Assembly: GCA_016748015.1 (NCBI GenBank)
Contig: JAAOMT010000571.1
Coordinates: 490,875-554,874, forward strand
DNA length: 64,000 bases
DNA from: Geosiphon pyriformis
Taxonomy: Eukaryota; Glomeromycota; Glomeromycetes; Archaeosporales; Geosiphonaceae
Reading direction: 5' to 3'
Position 1 is the first letter of the stretch. The number at the start of each line of letters is the position of its first letter. The notes below the pieces were generated by a model. That model did no database searches, had not been told where the DNA came from, and saw nothing but the letters and a program-made list of their open reading frames with translations. A program made the translations under genes and the position numbers. Shown here piece after piece: positions 46,516 through 58,320 of the stretch.

Positions 46516-47945
46516 TTGCTCCAATCAGAACAATTGAAACAAATAAACATGAGAAACTTAGATCTATTACAATATATGCAGCTCAAAATATTACTCAACA
46601 ATTTCAATGACATCTTTGCCAGCAAAAACAAATTTGGTAGAACTGATATTATCCAACATCAAATCAAGACTAAAGATGCAATGCTGATTAAACAGAAAGC
46701 ATACAGAGTACCACCAGCTAGCCATAAGATTATTCATCAAGAAATCAATCAGATGCTTGACAATGGGCTAATTCAGCCATCAATGAGTCCATGGTCATCA
46801 CCAGTGGTACTAGTCTGAAAGAAGAATGTGAAAATCCACTTTTGTGTAGATTACTGGAAGTTGAATGGAGTAATCAAAAAAGATAGCTATTTAATGTCAA
46901 AGATCCAAGAGCTGTTTGATACTTTTAGAGGAAAAAAATGGTTTTCAACATTAGACTTAAACAGTGGTTACTGACAAGTAGCCATGAAACCAGAAGACAA
47001 AGAGAAAACAGCTTTCACAACTCGGGAAGGAAATTCTGAATTTGAAGTAATGTCATTTGGCTTGATAAATGCTCCAGCAATATTCCAACAACTCATGAAA
47101 ATTGTCTATACTGGATTACTGTAGAAATCAGTAGTTGTTTACTTAAATAACACCAATGTGTTCTTAGAGACATTTGATGATCATTTGTATCATCTCCAAC
47201 AAGTGTTTGAAAGATTAAAAAGAGCAGAATTGAAATTAAATGTGACCAAGTATTTTTTTGGCAAAACAGAGTTAAAATTTTTGAGACATGTTATAAGCAA
47301 AGATGGCATTAAAATAGATCCAGATAAAATTGCAATAGTAAAAAACTTTCCAGTACTAACCAACTTAACAGAACTGAGAGCATTTTTGGGATTCACTGGA
47401 TATTATCACCATTTCATTAAAAACTTTTCTAAACTGGCCCAGTTACTTTATCACTTACAAACTAAAAATATAAAGTATGAATGGACAGAAGCTCAACAAG
47501 AAGCATTCAACACACTGAGAAGAAAGCTTATTCAAGCTCTAGTGTTGATGTATCCAGATCACAACAAATCATTCATTATTACCACCAATACATCAGGCCA
47601 GACATTGGGAGCAGTACTATCACAGAAAAGACCAGATAGAAGAGAACATCCAGTAGCTTATGCCAGTAGAAGCTTAAGTCCAGCAGAATAGAACTATAGT
47701 ACTCCAGCACTAGAACACTTAGCTATTTATTGAGCTGTCATTAAATAGAAAGAATACTTGAGTCAAAAGTTTAACATGTATACTAATCACAAAGAATTGA
47801 CTTTAATCCAGAAGCAAAAATTTGGAGACAATCGCCATGCCAAATGGAAAATAAAATTTTCACCATTCAATTATACAGTACATTATAAAAAGAGAAAAGA
47901 CAATGGAAATGCTGATGGTTTGTTACAAATGAGACAAATCTAAAA
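46516..47945 (+). pseudogene. Reverse transcriptase and RNase H of A2
   Basis: Pre-RT and fingers 46516-46818 (NKFGRTDIIQHQIKTKDAM, MLDNGLIQPSMSPWSSPVVLV, then TGA at a former CGA Arg codon). Palm: STLDLNSGY-stop-QVAM, and VVVYLNNTNVFLETF (about 47136), where YLDD is YLNN. Connection 47158-47691 open. RNase H: FIITTNTSGQTLGAVLSQ (TDASG changed to TNTSG). 47758-47943: NMYTNHKELTLIQKQ and HYKKRKDNGNADGL. All catalytic centres are hit by G-to-A changes. Confidence 0.88.
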
Positions 47946-48024
47946 AAAACATTTCAACCCAAAAATATAACAAAACATAAATATACAAAAATACCAACAA
48001 CTCTAACATTATATAAATACTCAA

Positions 48025-49353
48025 TTGTTTAAAAAAAAATTATCTCAAAAGAAACAAAACAACATAAAACAGCAATCAAAATATTTTATCAACTATCAAA
48101 ATATACTTTATCAGAAAAACAAAAAAAATTCAGATCAACCAACCAGAGTAATTACAAAATTAGAAAAAGAGACAATATTATTTAACATACATTCAGATCC
48201 AACAACAGAACATTTTCATAAAGAAGCAACTATGAAAAGAACCAGAAAGAAATACTATTGGCCATTAATGTATCCAGACATTATTCAATATGTTCAAAAT
48301 TGTGATGCTTGTCAGAGAAGAGGTGGAACAAAACTCAGTGAATTATTAAGACCAATTAAAGTAAAACAACTATTCAATCACATTGGAATTGACTTAGTCA
48401 GACCATTAACAATTACCAATAGAGGCAACAGATATATTGTAGTAGCTATAAACTATCTCACCAAATGGCCAGAAGCAAAAGCCATTCAAAGAGCAGATGC
48501 AGAATCCATTGCCAAATTCATTCATAAAGATTTGATCTATCAACACAGATGTCCAAAAAAACTATTATCAGATTAAAGAACACACTTTGTGAATAGAACA
48601 TTGACAGAATTAAGCCAAAAATTTGAGATAAAAAGACCATTATTATTACCATACTATCCATAAACAAATGGGCTAGTTGAAAGATTTAACAGAATATTGT
48701 GTGAAGCCATTGCCAAAATCAGCCAAAAAAACCAGGATGAATGGGATTTGTTTATACTATCAGTATTATTTGCTTATTGGACAATGAAACAAGACACTAT
48801 ATAAGCAATACCATTTGAATTAGTATATGGTAGAACAGCAACATTACCAGTTGAGATAGAAGTCAACATTTATCCAACAGAACTAATAATAGAAGACAAT
48901 TTTCAAGAAACATTGCTAAGAAGAACATATGAATTAATGGAAACACTAGAAAACAAATGACAAAGAGCAGCTGATAACATTTAAAAGTTACAAGAAAAAC
49001 AAAAAAAAAGACATGATAACCAACTACCAGATAAACTAGTTGAATTCAAGATTGGAGACAAAGTACTTTTATATTGTACCAAAGCAGAAAAACAATAGAG
49101 TAGAAAATTTGACTTTAAATAGGATGGGCCATTTTACATAGAAGAAATTCTTAGAAATAAAGCTTACAAATTAAGATTGAACAACAAAATCTTAACCAAA
49201 GTAGCACATGGTAATCAACTGAAACCATATCACCATATAGTGTCACCAATCACCAGTAATATTCCACAATTAGGAGTACAGAGAATACTAGTCCAACCAA
49301 ATGAAATTTCATGAGATCTGAAACCAATCATAATCATTGGACCAAACACGTAA
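48025..49353 (+). pseudogene. Integrase of A2
   Basis: Open to 48576: zinc region HSDPTTEHFHKE ... NCDACQRRGG with complete H2C2, core GIDLVRPLTI (first Asp), then LLSD (second Asp)-stop-RTHFVN. After that TNGLVERFNRIL (Glu), DEWDLFILSVLFAYWTMK, and the C-terminal VEFKIGDKVLLY and DGPFYIEEIL (GPF motif, about 49130). Ends GPNT at TAA 49351-49353; A3 stops at the same codon, so this is probably the natural end of pol. Confidence 0.86.
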
Positions 49354-49384
49354 AATTGAACAATAAAAAGAGGATATAAAGAAC

Positions 49385-50052
49385 ATAATAGATGCAACAA
49401 AAGACTTCAGAAAAATGGAAATCACTAACAACATTCACTTACTGGCACAACAAATTTTCCAATTGATTCAACAACAGAATATAGAAATTACTATCAATCA
49501 ACAAACCATTAGATACCAAGATACCAGAAAGAACCCAAATACAAAAGTCAAAAAAAAACAGAAAACACTATTGACAAAATGGTTCTAAAAATAAAATTAG
49601 CAATAGAAGAACCAACAATTGTTACCACATATCAAGAGTTGACCAAAGAAACTTGGAAATAGTGAATACACAAATTTTCAAGAAACTTTTGTTATTTCCA
49701 CTTGGAATGACACTTGAATATTTAGAACTTATACACGGATAAAACAAAATGATTATTTGACACAACAATATTGCAACAACTGAAACAATTTGTGGGCAAG
49801 AACAATCTAATAACACAAGCAAAAGCCATCTATTAATTACATGCTGGATTTCAAGACAGACTGAAAATTTTATTCAATCTGGAAATAAATTCTATTACAG
49901 TTAACCAAATGAGAAAAATAACCAACACCCAATTTGAAAAATTACAGAACAAAATAACTCAAGTAATTCTTGAAAAAGAAGTTCAAAAAATACTCAAAGA
50001 CAGAGAATTAGAGTTAGGAGATTTGGAAAATCTCGACGGAGCTCAATATTAA
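49385..50052 (+). pseudogene. ORF3 of A2 (unknown function)
   Basis: Aligned with A3 from the codon corresponding to its ATG (here ATA, a G-to-A change) to TAA at 50052. Blocks: IHLLAQQIFQLIQQQNIEITI, MVLKIKLAIEEP, YQELTKETWK, NIQNLYTDKTK, ILQQLKQFVGKNNL, TNTQFEKLQNKITQVIL, ELELGDLENLDGAQY. At least five stops and one indel. Starts 31 bases after the pol stop. Confidence 0.68.
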
Positions 50053-50066
50053 AAAAGAAGAAATAA
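50051..50066 (+). other. Polypurine tract of A2
   Basis: AAAAAAGAAGAAATAA directly before the 3' LTR; the usual start point of plus-strand DNA synthesis. C1 has AAAAAAAAGAAATAA and A1 a similar tract. The preceding GAGCTCAAT is shared by several families. Confidence 0.7.
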
Positions 50067-50878
50067 TGTTACTCATAGAATATAGGAAATATATATTAGC
50101 ATAAATTAGCCAATTAGAAATAATTATAGTAAATGTAGAATTCCAGGATTCCTTTCAAGAGAAATTGCAGGATTCCAGAAATTTTAGAATTCTCATATAA
50201 GAAATTTCAGAATTCCTGGTGTGAGAAATTGAGAAATCAAAGAATTTCAATTATGTATATATAGCAATAGTATTAGAAGAAAAAAAAAAGAACAAAATCT
50301 TTTTAGTTAGAGACCTTCCAGTTTAGATTTGATCTAAGCAACCTTCTATTCACAAATATCAATAAATAATTATTTACTATCTCAATCCACTCTTCACTAT
50401 CAACTCTTCATGTTGATAGTAATTAATACTTAACTATACAGAAACAATAGCTCTTGATCACGACTATTGACAGAATACTAACTTGCAATTGCTTTTGTTT
50501 ATTTCTTTATTTTCTTTTATTTTCTTTATTTCTTTTGTATTTCTTGTTGGTTGACTAATTAATTAAGGATTAAAGCACTGAGTTACAGACATCATAAAGA
50601 CTGGTAAAAAACCTGTGAAACAAGAATAGGATATTTATAAATTTGAGAATAGCTTACCAGGAGGATTACTGGCCACCATGCTGAGAAAAAAATTCAATGG
50701 AATTGCAATTCTGAGAGACTACTAAAACAACTATTAAATCTCTGTCTATTATACAAAGAACTCTGCAACAAAACTTTCAGATCAATCAAATCTTCAGAGA
50801 TCAACACCAGAATACCAATCAAGCACCAAGTTACGAATTTGTTATTGGCTTTAAGACTTCATATAAACATCTGTAATA
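50067..50878 (+). repeat. 3' LTR of A2
   Basis: Pairs with 29822-30649. Hairpin 1 is here perfect (CTATCAAC / GTTGATAG, 50397-50419); hairpin 2 at 50445-50469; CTGGTAA (50601) pairs with TTACCAG (50654). Final GTAATA shows one C-to-T. Confidence 0.92.
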
Positions 50879-52170
50879 CTGTCAAACACTTACAAACCCC
50901 AAAACAAAGAACTAGTGTCAAATTACCACTTTTTATTACACTATTTCTAATTTTATTTGCTTAACAGCAAACTTTCAATTTACTACTTATCCAGTTCTCA
51001 AGACTAAAAAATTTTCAGTTATTTAAAAGTCTTATTCAATAGCAGAAACCAATATCAACTAGTACTAATCTTCTTGATTACTTAAAAAAAAATCAAAGTA
51101 ATTATTCAAAGAACTTAGAAAGTAAAGAAACTGAATCAGAATAAAAAAAGACTACTAAAAATAAAGAAAAAATAACAACTACATATATTGCAAAAATTAC
51201 TGAATTTACAGAAAAAGATGCTAATACCAGTTTACAAGAATGGCTTAACAAAGTTTAGAAAACAAAAGATGCAAACAGATGAATTGCAACAAGAATACTA
51301 AAAGCAATCTCATGTTTTCTCCAAGAAACAGCAGTAAAATGGTTTGAAAATTTGACTAAATCTTTTGAAAACTAGCAAGCATTTAAAGATGCTTTCTTGA
51401 AGCAATTTACTAATAACAACACCTTTATTACTTTTCAAAATCACTTTTGCAATATCAAACAAAAATTATTTAAAACTGTTATGACTTATTTAGAAAGATT
51501 TAACAAACTTCTCAGATGAATTCAACAATTGAAAACCAATGACTATTACTCTAATGCTCAGATTTTGGATCAATTTATTGCAGAATTAAAAAACAAATTA
51601 ATCAAAAAAGTTTGTCTTCATGCTCTAACAGACTTAACTGTAGCAATTTAACATGCAAAAAACTATAAAATAGCTATAAAAGAAGCAAACCAAACAAAAC
51701 TTGTGAATTTTGCTATTGGAGAAACCAGCTTAATAACTAAAAAGAAAATTGACTAACTCACAAAAAAAATTGAAAGTTATTTTACCAACCAATAACAACA
51801 GCAACAATCACAAAGATATTAGCCACTTCAATAATAAAATCAAAACAACTACACACTAAACAACCAATTTCAAAGCTGTTATTATTGTGAAATTCCAAGA
51901 CATTAGAAATAAGATTGCAGAAAATTCAATAAGACTAACAAAACAGAAGTAATTAACATTACTCTTTACTACAACAATCTTATTACCAACCTCTACTATC
52001 AACTTATTATCTACCAAGACCACAAAATTAAAACAGTTACTATCAATCTGTTTCACAACTCATGTAGCAACAATATTAGCAACCTCTATCAATTCAACAA
52101 TATTAATTACCATCTACTCAACAATATTAAATATTTACTCGAAGATTGATTCAACAAAACCAATTCACAC

Positions 52171-53213
52171 TGTTACCCAAGTAAAAAAACTGATCTGAAG
52201 TTATAAAAAAATATAACCAAAACATGACATAACACAGAATAGCACACAATAATATTGGATAATGCATTATAACTTAGGATAGTGCAGAATAATGTGTTAT
52301 AATGTAGAATAATACAGAATAACATGTAATAATACCAGATAATGTATTATAACATAGAATAACTAATAATAATGTAGATGAATAAAGCAATAACAGAAAT
52401 AACAAAGCAATAGTTAGCAATAACAAAACAATCAGAAGCAATTCTGTAAAACCAAAAGAATGTATAAAAGTGAGTAGTTATAGAAAGTAGAAACAGACAG
52501 ACAGATAGATATAAATTACTAGACAAGAATCAAATATCCATATCTTTTTATTATTTATTATATTCCATATTCATCTTCTGAAATAAATTAATTATTAAAA
52601 AATCAGAATCATGAATTCATGTTTTCGAACTTTGTGGAATTTATGTGAATTAACCATTGTTTTATATCTTTATTTCAGGACAGATGTTTTTAGCATAACT
52701 GCCTTAAACTATTAACAATTTGGACCAATCACTCTTGATAATGGCAATTGATGATACTAATTTATCTTTTTTTTTTCTTTTTTTTCTTTTTTTTTATATT
52801 CTTTTTCTTTTTTTATTTTTCTCTTGTGAAGTGGCAACATAGTAAAATTGATTGTCTGGGAATAGACTTTGTGATAGCCTAGTAAAAGAGAAAAGCTCTT
52901 CCTAGGTTTTTGGATATTAACATTATCTTGATAGCTTACTAGAAGAGCAAAAAGACAATGCCAGACTCTAATAACTGCACTCATTAGCTTGAAGAAAAAA
53001 GCTCACCTTTATAAAAAGTTGCAATTAACAAGAACCAAAACTCTGTGCCTTATAACCAAAAAACTCAACAAGTAAATTCACAACCAGTAAAATAAGACCT
53101 TCAGAGATTGATGATCATAATTAAGCCACCAAAATTACATAAAACATGTCTTACCAATAATTGAGAGCACCAAACATTACCATCTCTTTACTTCACCAAG
53201 TTTATTTGTAACA
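52171..53213 (+). repeat. 5' LTR of C2
   Basis: TGTTACCCAAG...TTTGTAACA, 1043 bp, followed by TTTGGTGTTTC. U3 has the 10-bp array; then ATACTAAT with a T-rich tract (52753-52825) and CTTGTGAAG. Best preserved start of the family C LTRs. Confidence 0.88.
52227..52376. repeat. 10-bp phased U3 array (LTR C2), 15 units
   Basis: Fifteen consecutive 10-mers such as GAATAATGTG, TTATAATGTA, GAATAATACA, GAATAACATG, TTATAACATA. The unit length holds without a slip over 150 bp. Confidence 0.85.
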
Positions 53214-53274
53214 TTTGGTGTTTCTTATGAGGTTATAAATTTACAGAAACAAAGCACCCCAGAAATTCACAAAA

Positions 53275-54119
53275 GTAGCGACTATTAGAACAGTAGAAAA
53301 AAACCACTTCCTATATGAAAAAGCATTATTTCAATACTTTCAAAAAGACCTAGGAATACTAGTAGAAACTGCTTATGCAGAAAGTGATTTTTGTAACTAT
53401 ATTAATACAAAAATTGACTGCTTATTAGGCTGCACAACCAATACAGAAAAACTGGAAGAACAAATCTATCAAAGCTTATTAGGGTACTCAACAGCCACAA
53501 CTACCTAAGCAATCGCTGAAACTCTGTACATAATTGATACAGACATTAAATATTACATGGCAAAATAATTTCCTTAAGTACAACAACCAGTAGAATTCGA
53601 CCCTGAGGAATACAAAGATGAATTCAACAATCTTGCAACTGTTCAAGCCAAGTTCATGGTCAACAAGAAACCAAGGTTCTTCTTCTCAACAATTTCATTA
53701 TATTATCAGACATTCCAAAGTAGAATTGTATTCAACCCACTTCTGGAAATTCACACCCCTGGGGTCAACACAGTTGAACCAAATTATTAAGAGAATATGG
53801 ATCATTGTTTGAAAATCTCATCCCAATAATTAATAAAACAGATAGAAATATATTAACATGAGAACCACCACCAACCCAATTCTTGACCAAATCATTAACT
53901 ACCTCTTCTGAAGAAACAGCTATCCTCTAGCCTATTGGAAAAATTAACAAGAAAAACAACCAGAATTAGCACCAGAAAAACACCTTAGCACACAAACACC
54001 AAACCCTTCAACATCAACCAGTAAAACTTTATCTACCTACCAGATTATGGCTTACTGAGATATTGCCAAATTAAAAAAATTCTTTGGTGAAAAAAACAAC
54101 ACATATACATAGATCGCAG
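53275..54119 (+). pseudogene. gag of C2, first part
   Basis: Starts at GTAGCGACT within CAAAAGTAGC (probably once GTGGCGACC). Reads FQYFQKDLGILVETAYAES, DCLLGCTTNTEKLEEQIYQS, then a broken spacer, and KKFFGEKNNTYT-stop-IA at the A3 insertion. Continues at 63898. Confidence 0.75.
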
Positions 54120-54982
54120 TATTACAAATGATTATTTGGGGTCTCAAATTAAATAACAACCCATAACTTGGTGCTTAATTGATTGAATGATGTTGGTGAT
54201 TTCTGAAAGTGATATTGACCTAAAGATTTTGCTGTGGAATTTTTTGTATAATGGACAGAGATTTAATTAATAGTGTTATCTGTAGCTTTCCAAAACCACA
54301 GTTTCATCAATTTCTTTTTCAGTGTGATAGCCAGTAATTTTTCTGGTAAGCTATCCTCAATTGAGTATTCTACTCTTATTCCTGGGTCTTTTACCAGTCA
54401 TTTTGACATCAGTACTCCACATGTTATTCTCTTTCAATCAATTAGTACACAATAATAAAATCACAGAAATGAAATAAAAAAAATAAAACAAAAAAAAATA
54501 AAAAAAATAAGCCAAGGCAATTTGCAAGTTAGTATCCTGTTAATAGCTGTAATCAAAAGCTATTATTCCAGTGTGGTTAAGTATTACTTGTTATCAACAT
54601 AAAGTGTTAATAGTAAAGAGTAAAATTGGAGATAGTGAATAATTATTTATTAATATTTGTAATTTGGAAGGTTGTTTAGATCAAATCTAAACTAAGAGAT
54701 CTGTCTTTTCTATTTCTAATACTACCACTATATATACATAATTGAGATTTCTCAATTCCTCAATTCTTTACACCAGAAATTCTGGAATTTCTGGAATCCT
54801 GTAATTCTTTTTGAAAGGAATTCTGGAATTTTGGAATTCTGTGATTCCTTGTACAAGAATCCTGAAATTCCTGAAATCTTGCAATTCCTCTTGAAAAAAA
54901 TCCCGGAATTTTACATTTACTATGGCTACTTCTGATTGACTAATTTATATACTAATATACTTCTTATGTTTTATGAATAACA
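54120..54982 (-). repeat. 3' LTR of A3
   Basis: Starts TATTAC (TG decayed to TA), ends GAATAACA. Pairs with 63035-63897, with differences again mostly transitions. Contains GGAATTC/AAATTCTGG-type units at about 54775-54905. Confidence 0.9.
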
Positions 54983-54996
54983 TTATTTTTATCTTT

Positions 54997-55665
54997 TTAA
55001 TATTAAGCTCTATTGAAATCTTCCAAATCTCTTAACTCTAATTCTCTGTTGTTGAGTATTTCTTGAACTTTCTTTTCGAGAATTACTTGGGTTATCTTGT
55101 TCTGTAATTCTTCAAATTGGATGTTGGTTATTTTTCCCATTTGGTTAAGTATAATGGAGTCCAATTCCAGATTAAGTAAGATTTCCAGTCTGTCTTAGAA
55201 TTCTGTATGTAACTGATAGATAGCTCTTGTTTGTGTAGTCAAATTGTTTTTTCCCACAAATTGTTCCAGTTGTTGCAGTATTGTTGTGTCAAATAATTGT
55301 TTTGTTTTATCCATGTATAAATTCTGAATATTCAAGTGTCATCTCAAGTGGAAATAACAAAAGTTTTTTGGAAATTTATGTATTCACTATTTCCAAGTTT
55401 CTTTGATCAACTCTTAATATGTGGTGACACTTATTGGTTTTTTTATTGCTAATTTTATTTTCAGAACCATTTTGTGGATAGTGTTTTTTGTTTTCTTTTG
55501 ACTTTTGTATTTGGGTATTTTTCTGGTATTTCAGTATTGAATGGTTTGTTAATTGATAGTAATTTCTATATTCTGTTGTTGAATCAGTTGAAAGATTTGT
55601 TGTGCTAGTGAGTGGATGTTATCAATAATTTTCATTTTTCTGAAGTTTTTTGTCATGTCTACCAT
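54997..55665 (-). pseudogene. ORF3 of A3 (unknown function, 222 codons)
   Basis: ATG at 55665 (MVDMTKNFRKMKI) to TAA at 54997-54999 in one frame. Begins 30 bases after the pol stop. Blocks: IHSLAQQIFQLIQQQNIEITI, MVLKIKLAIKKP, NIQNLYMDKTKQLFDT, LEQFVGKNNL, NIQFEELQNKITQVILE. Six or so stops, mostly former Gln, Trp or Arg. Together with A1 this defines start and end of ORF3. Confidence 0.7.
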
Positions 55666-55695
55666 GTCTTTATATCCTCTTTTTATTGTTTAATT

Positions 55696-57024
55696 TTACG
55701 TGTTTGGTCCAATGATTATAATTAGTTCCAGATCTCATGGAATCTTATTTAGTTGGACTAGTATTTTCTGTACTCCTAATCATGGAATATTACTGGTGGA
55801 TGATAATACTATATGATAATATGGTTTCAGTCAATTACTATGTGCTGCTTTGGTTAAGATTTTGTTGTTTCATCTTAATTTATAAGCTCTATTTCCAAGA
55901 CTTTTTTCTATGTGAAATGATCTATTCCATTTGGTGTCAAATTTTCTACTCCATTATTTTTCTGCTTTGGTACAATGCAAAAGTACTTTGTCTCCAATCT
56001 TGAATTCAACTGGTTTATCTGGTAGTTGGTTATCATGTCTTTTTTTTTGTTTTTTTTGTGACTTTCAAATGTTATCAACTGCTTTTCGCTATTTGTTTTC
56101 TAGTGTCTCCATTAAGTTATATGTTCTTCTTAACAATGTTCTTTGAAAATTCTCTTTTGTTATTGGTTTTGTTGAATATGTTTCAACTTCTATCTTAACT
56201 GGTAATATTGCTGTTCTACCATATACTAGTTCAAATGGTGTTGCTTGTATAGTGTCTTGCTTCATTGTCTGATAAGCAAATAATACTGATGGTATAAACA
56301 AATCCCATTTGTCCTGGTTTTCTTGGCTGATTTTGGCAATGGCTTTACACAATATTCTGTTAAACTTTTCAACTAGCCCATTTGTTTGTAGATGGTATGA
56401 TGATAATAATGATTTTTTTATTCCAAATCTTTGACTTAATTCTGCTAATATTCTATTCACAAAGTGAGTTCTTTAATCTAATAATAGTTTTTTTGGACAT
56501 CCATGTTGACATATCAAATTTTGATAAACAAATTTGGCAATGAATTCTGCATCTGCTTTTTGAATGGCTTTTGCTTCTGGTCATTTAGTGAAATAGTCCA
56601 TGACTACTGCAATATATTTGTTGTCTCTACTGGTAATTGTTAATGATCTGACTAAGTCAATTCTAATGCAATCAAATGGTTGTCTTACTTTGATTGGTCT
56701 TAATGATTTACTGGGTTTTGTTTCACCTCTTCTCTAATAAGCATCACAATTTTAAACATATTGGATGATGTTTGGATATATTAATGGCCAATAGTATTTC
56801 TTTCTGGTTTTTTCCATAGTTGTTTTTTTATGAAAATGTCCTGTTGTTGGATCTGAGTGCATGTTGAATAATATTGTCTCTTTTTCTGGTTCTGTAATTA
56901 CTCTGGTTGGTTGATCTGAATTTTTTTTGTTTTTCTGATAAAGTATATTTTGATGGTTGATAAAATATTTTGATTGCTGTTTTATGTTGTTTTGTTTTTT
57001 TTGAGATAATTTCTTCTTAAACAA
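55696..57024 (-). pseudogene. Integrase of A3
   Basis: 57024-56752: MFKKKLSQKKQNN, then HSDPTTGHFHKK ... CDAYQRRGE (one Cys of the zinc site lost). Core: RIDLVRSLTI, LLLD-stop-RTHFVN, TNGLVEKFNRIL (56460-56089 open). C-terminal VEFKIGDKVLLH, NRSFHIEKSL (GPF decayed). Ends GPNT at TAA 55696-55698. Confidence 0.85.
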
Positions 57025-57129
57025 TTGAGTATTTATATAATGTTGAAGTTGTTGGTATTTTTGTATATTTATGTTTTGTTATATTTTTGAGTTGAAATGT
57101 TTTTTTTAGATTTGTCTCATTTGTGACAA

Positions 57130-58320
57130 ACTATCAGCATTTCTATTGTTTTTTCTCTTTTTATAATGTACTGTATAATTAAATGGTGAAAATTCTATTT
57201 TCTATCTAGTATAACAATTGTCTGCAAACTCTTGTTTCTGAATTGAAGTTAATCTTTTGTGATTAGTGTATACATCAAACTTTTAAGTATTCTTTCTATT
57301 TGATGACAGCCCAATAGATAGCTAAGTGTTCCAGTGCTGGAGTTCCATAGTTTTTTTCAGCTGGACTTAAGCTTTTACTGACATATACTACTGAATGTTC
57401 TTGTCTGTCTGGTCTTTTTTGAGATAATACTGCTCCCAATGCTTGGCCAGATGCATCAGTTGTGATTATGAATGGCTTGCTATGGTCTGAATAGATTAGT
57501 ACTAAAGCTTGAATAAGCTTTCTTCTTAATGTATCAAAAGCTTCTTGCTAAATTTCTGTCCATTTATATTTGGTGTTTTTTGTTTGAAGTTGGTGTAGTG
57601 GTTGAGCTATTTTGGAAAAGTTTGTGATAAAGCAGCAGTAGTATCTAGCAAATCCCAAGAATGTTCTTAGTTCTGTGAGATTATTTGGTACTGGAAAGTT
57701 CTTGACAATCTCAATCTTGTCTGGATCTGTTTTGATTCTGTCTTTGCTTACCACATGTCCTAAAAACTTGAGTTCAGTTTTTCCAAAGAAACATTTGGTT
57801 GCATTTAGCTTTAATTTGGCTCTTCTTAGTTATTCAAATACTTGTTAGAGATGATGCAGATGATCATCAAATGTTTTTGAGAACACATTGGTGTCATCCA
57901 AGTATACAACTACTAATTTCTATAATACTCCAGTATAAACAATTTCCATAAGTTGCTGGAAAGTGGCTGGAGCATTCATCAAGCCAAATGGCATTACTTC
58001 AAATTCAAAGTTTCCTTCCCGAGTTGTAAAAGCTGTTTTTTCTTTGTCTTTTGGTTTCATGGCTACTTGCCAGTAATCATAGATTCATTAATGGCTGAAT
58101 TAACCCATTGGCAAGCATTCAATTGATTTCTTGATAAATAATCTTATGGTTAACTGGTAGTACTTTGTATGTTTTCTGTTTAATTAAAATTGTATCTCCA
58201 GTCTTGATTTGGTGTTGGATAATATCAGTTCTGCCAAATTTGTTTTCACTTGCAAAGATGTTATTGAAGTTATTAAGTAATATTTTAAGTTGTATACATT
58301 ATAATAGATCTAAATTTTCC
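57130..58320 (-). pseudogene. Reverse transcriptase (internally deleted) and RNase H of A3
   Basis: NGLIQPLMN runs directly into [14 protein letters not shown] at about 58080, so about 62 residues are missing, including the FCVDYRKLN block and the first catalytic Asp. The palm has VVYLDDTNVFSKT at about 57900 (YLDD kept). Connection 57754-57548 (NNLTELRTFLGFARYY). RNase H: IITTDASGQALGAVLSQ at about 57465, catalytic Asp kept. Confidence 0.85.

Larger units (their letters stand above)
29822..50878 (+). mobile_element. Gypsy-type LTR retrotransposon A2 (complete but interrupted)
   Basis: LTRs 29822-30649 and 50067-50878; target duplication CTGC (29818-29821) / CTGT (50879-50882). Removing A1 and solo LTR D leaves about 10.0 kb. 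It carries the full family A plan including dUTPase-like domain and ORF3, with moderate decay. Confidence 0.92.
29394..52165 (+). pseudogene. gag of B, split by A2
   Basis: Pieces are 29394-29821 and 50879-52165. Opens at GTG (GTG ATA ACT CTA GCA) after AAA, as in A and C. The capsid is well preserved in sequence at about 51200-51790 (ITEFTEKDANTSLQEWLNKV, AVKWFENLTKSFEN, QAFKDAFLKQFTN, MTYLERFNKLLR). The zinc knuckle at about 51876-51920 reads CYYCEIPRH-stop-K-stop-DC. Several former Gln/Trp codons are stops. Pol is not in the window. Confidence 0.75.

Noticed and set aside
52764-52822. Telomere or centromere-type repeat in T-rich tracts
   Set aside because: Irregular T/C tracts occur once per LTR at a fixed place after TACTAAT; they belong to the LTR.
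55737-56146. Two overlapping + strand open frames
   Set aside because: Antisense to the integrase C-terminus of A3.
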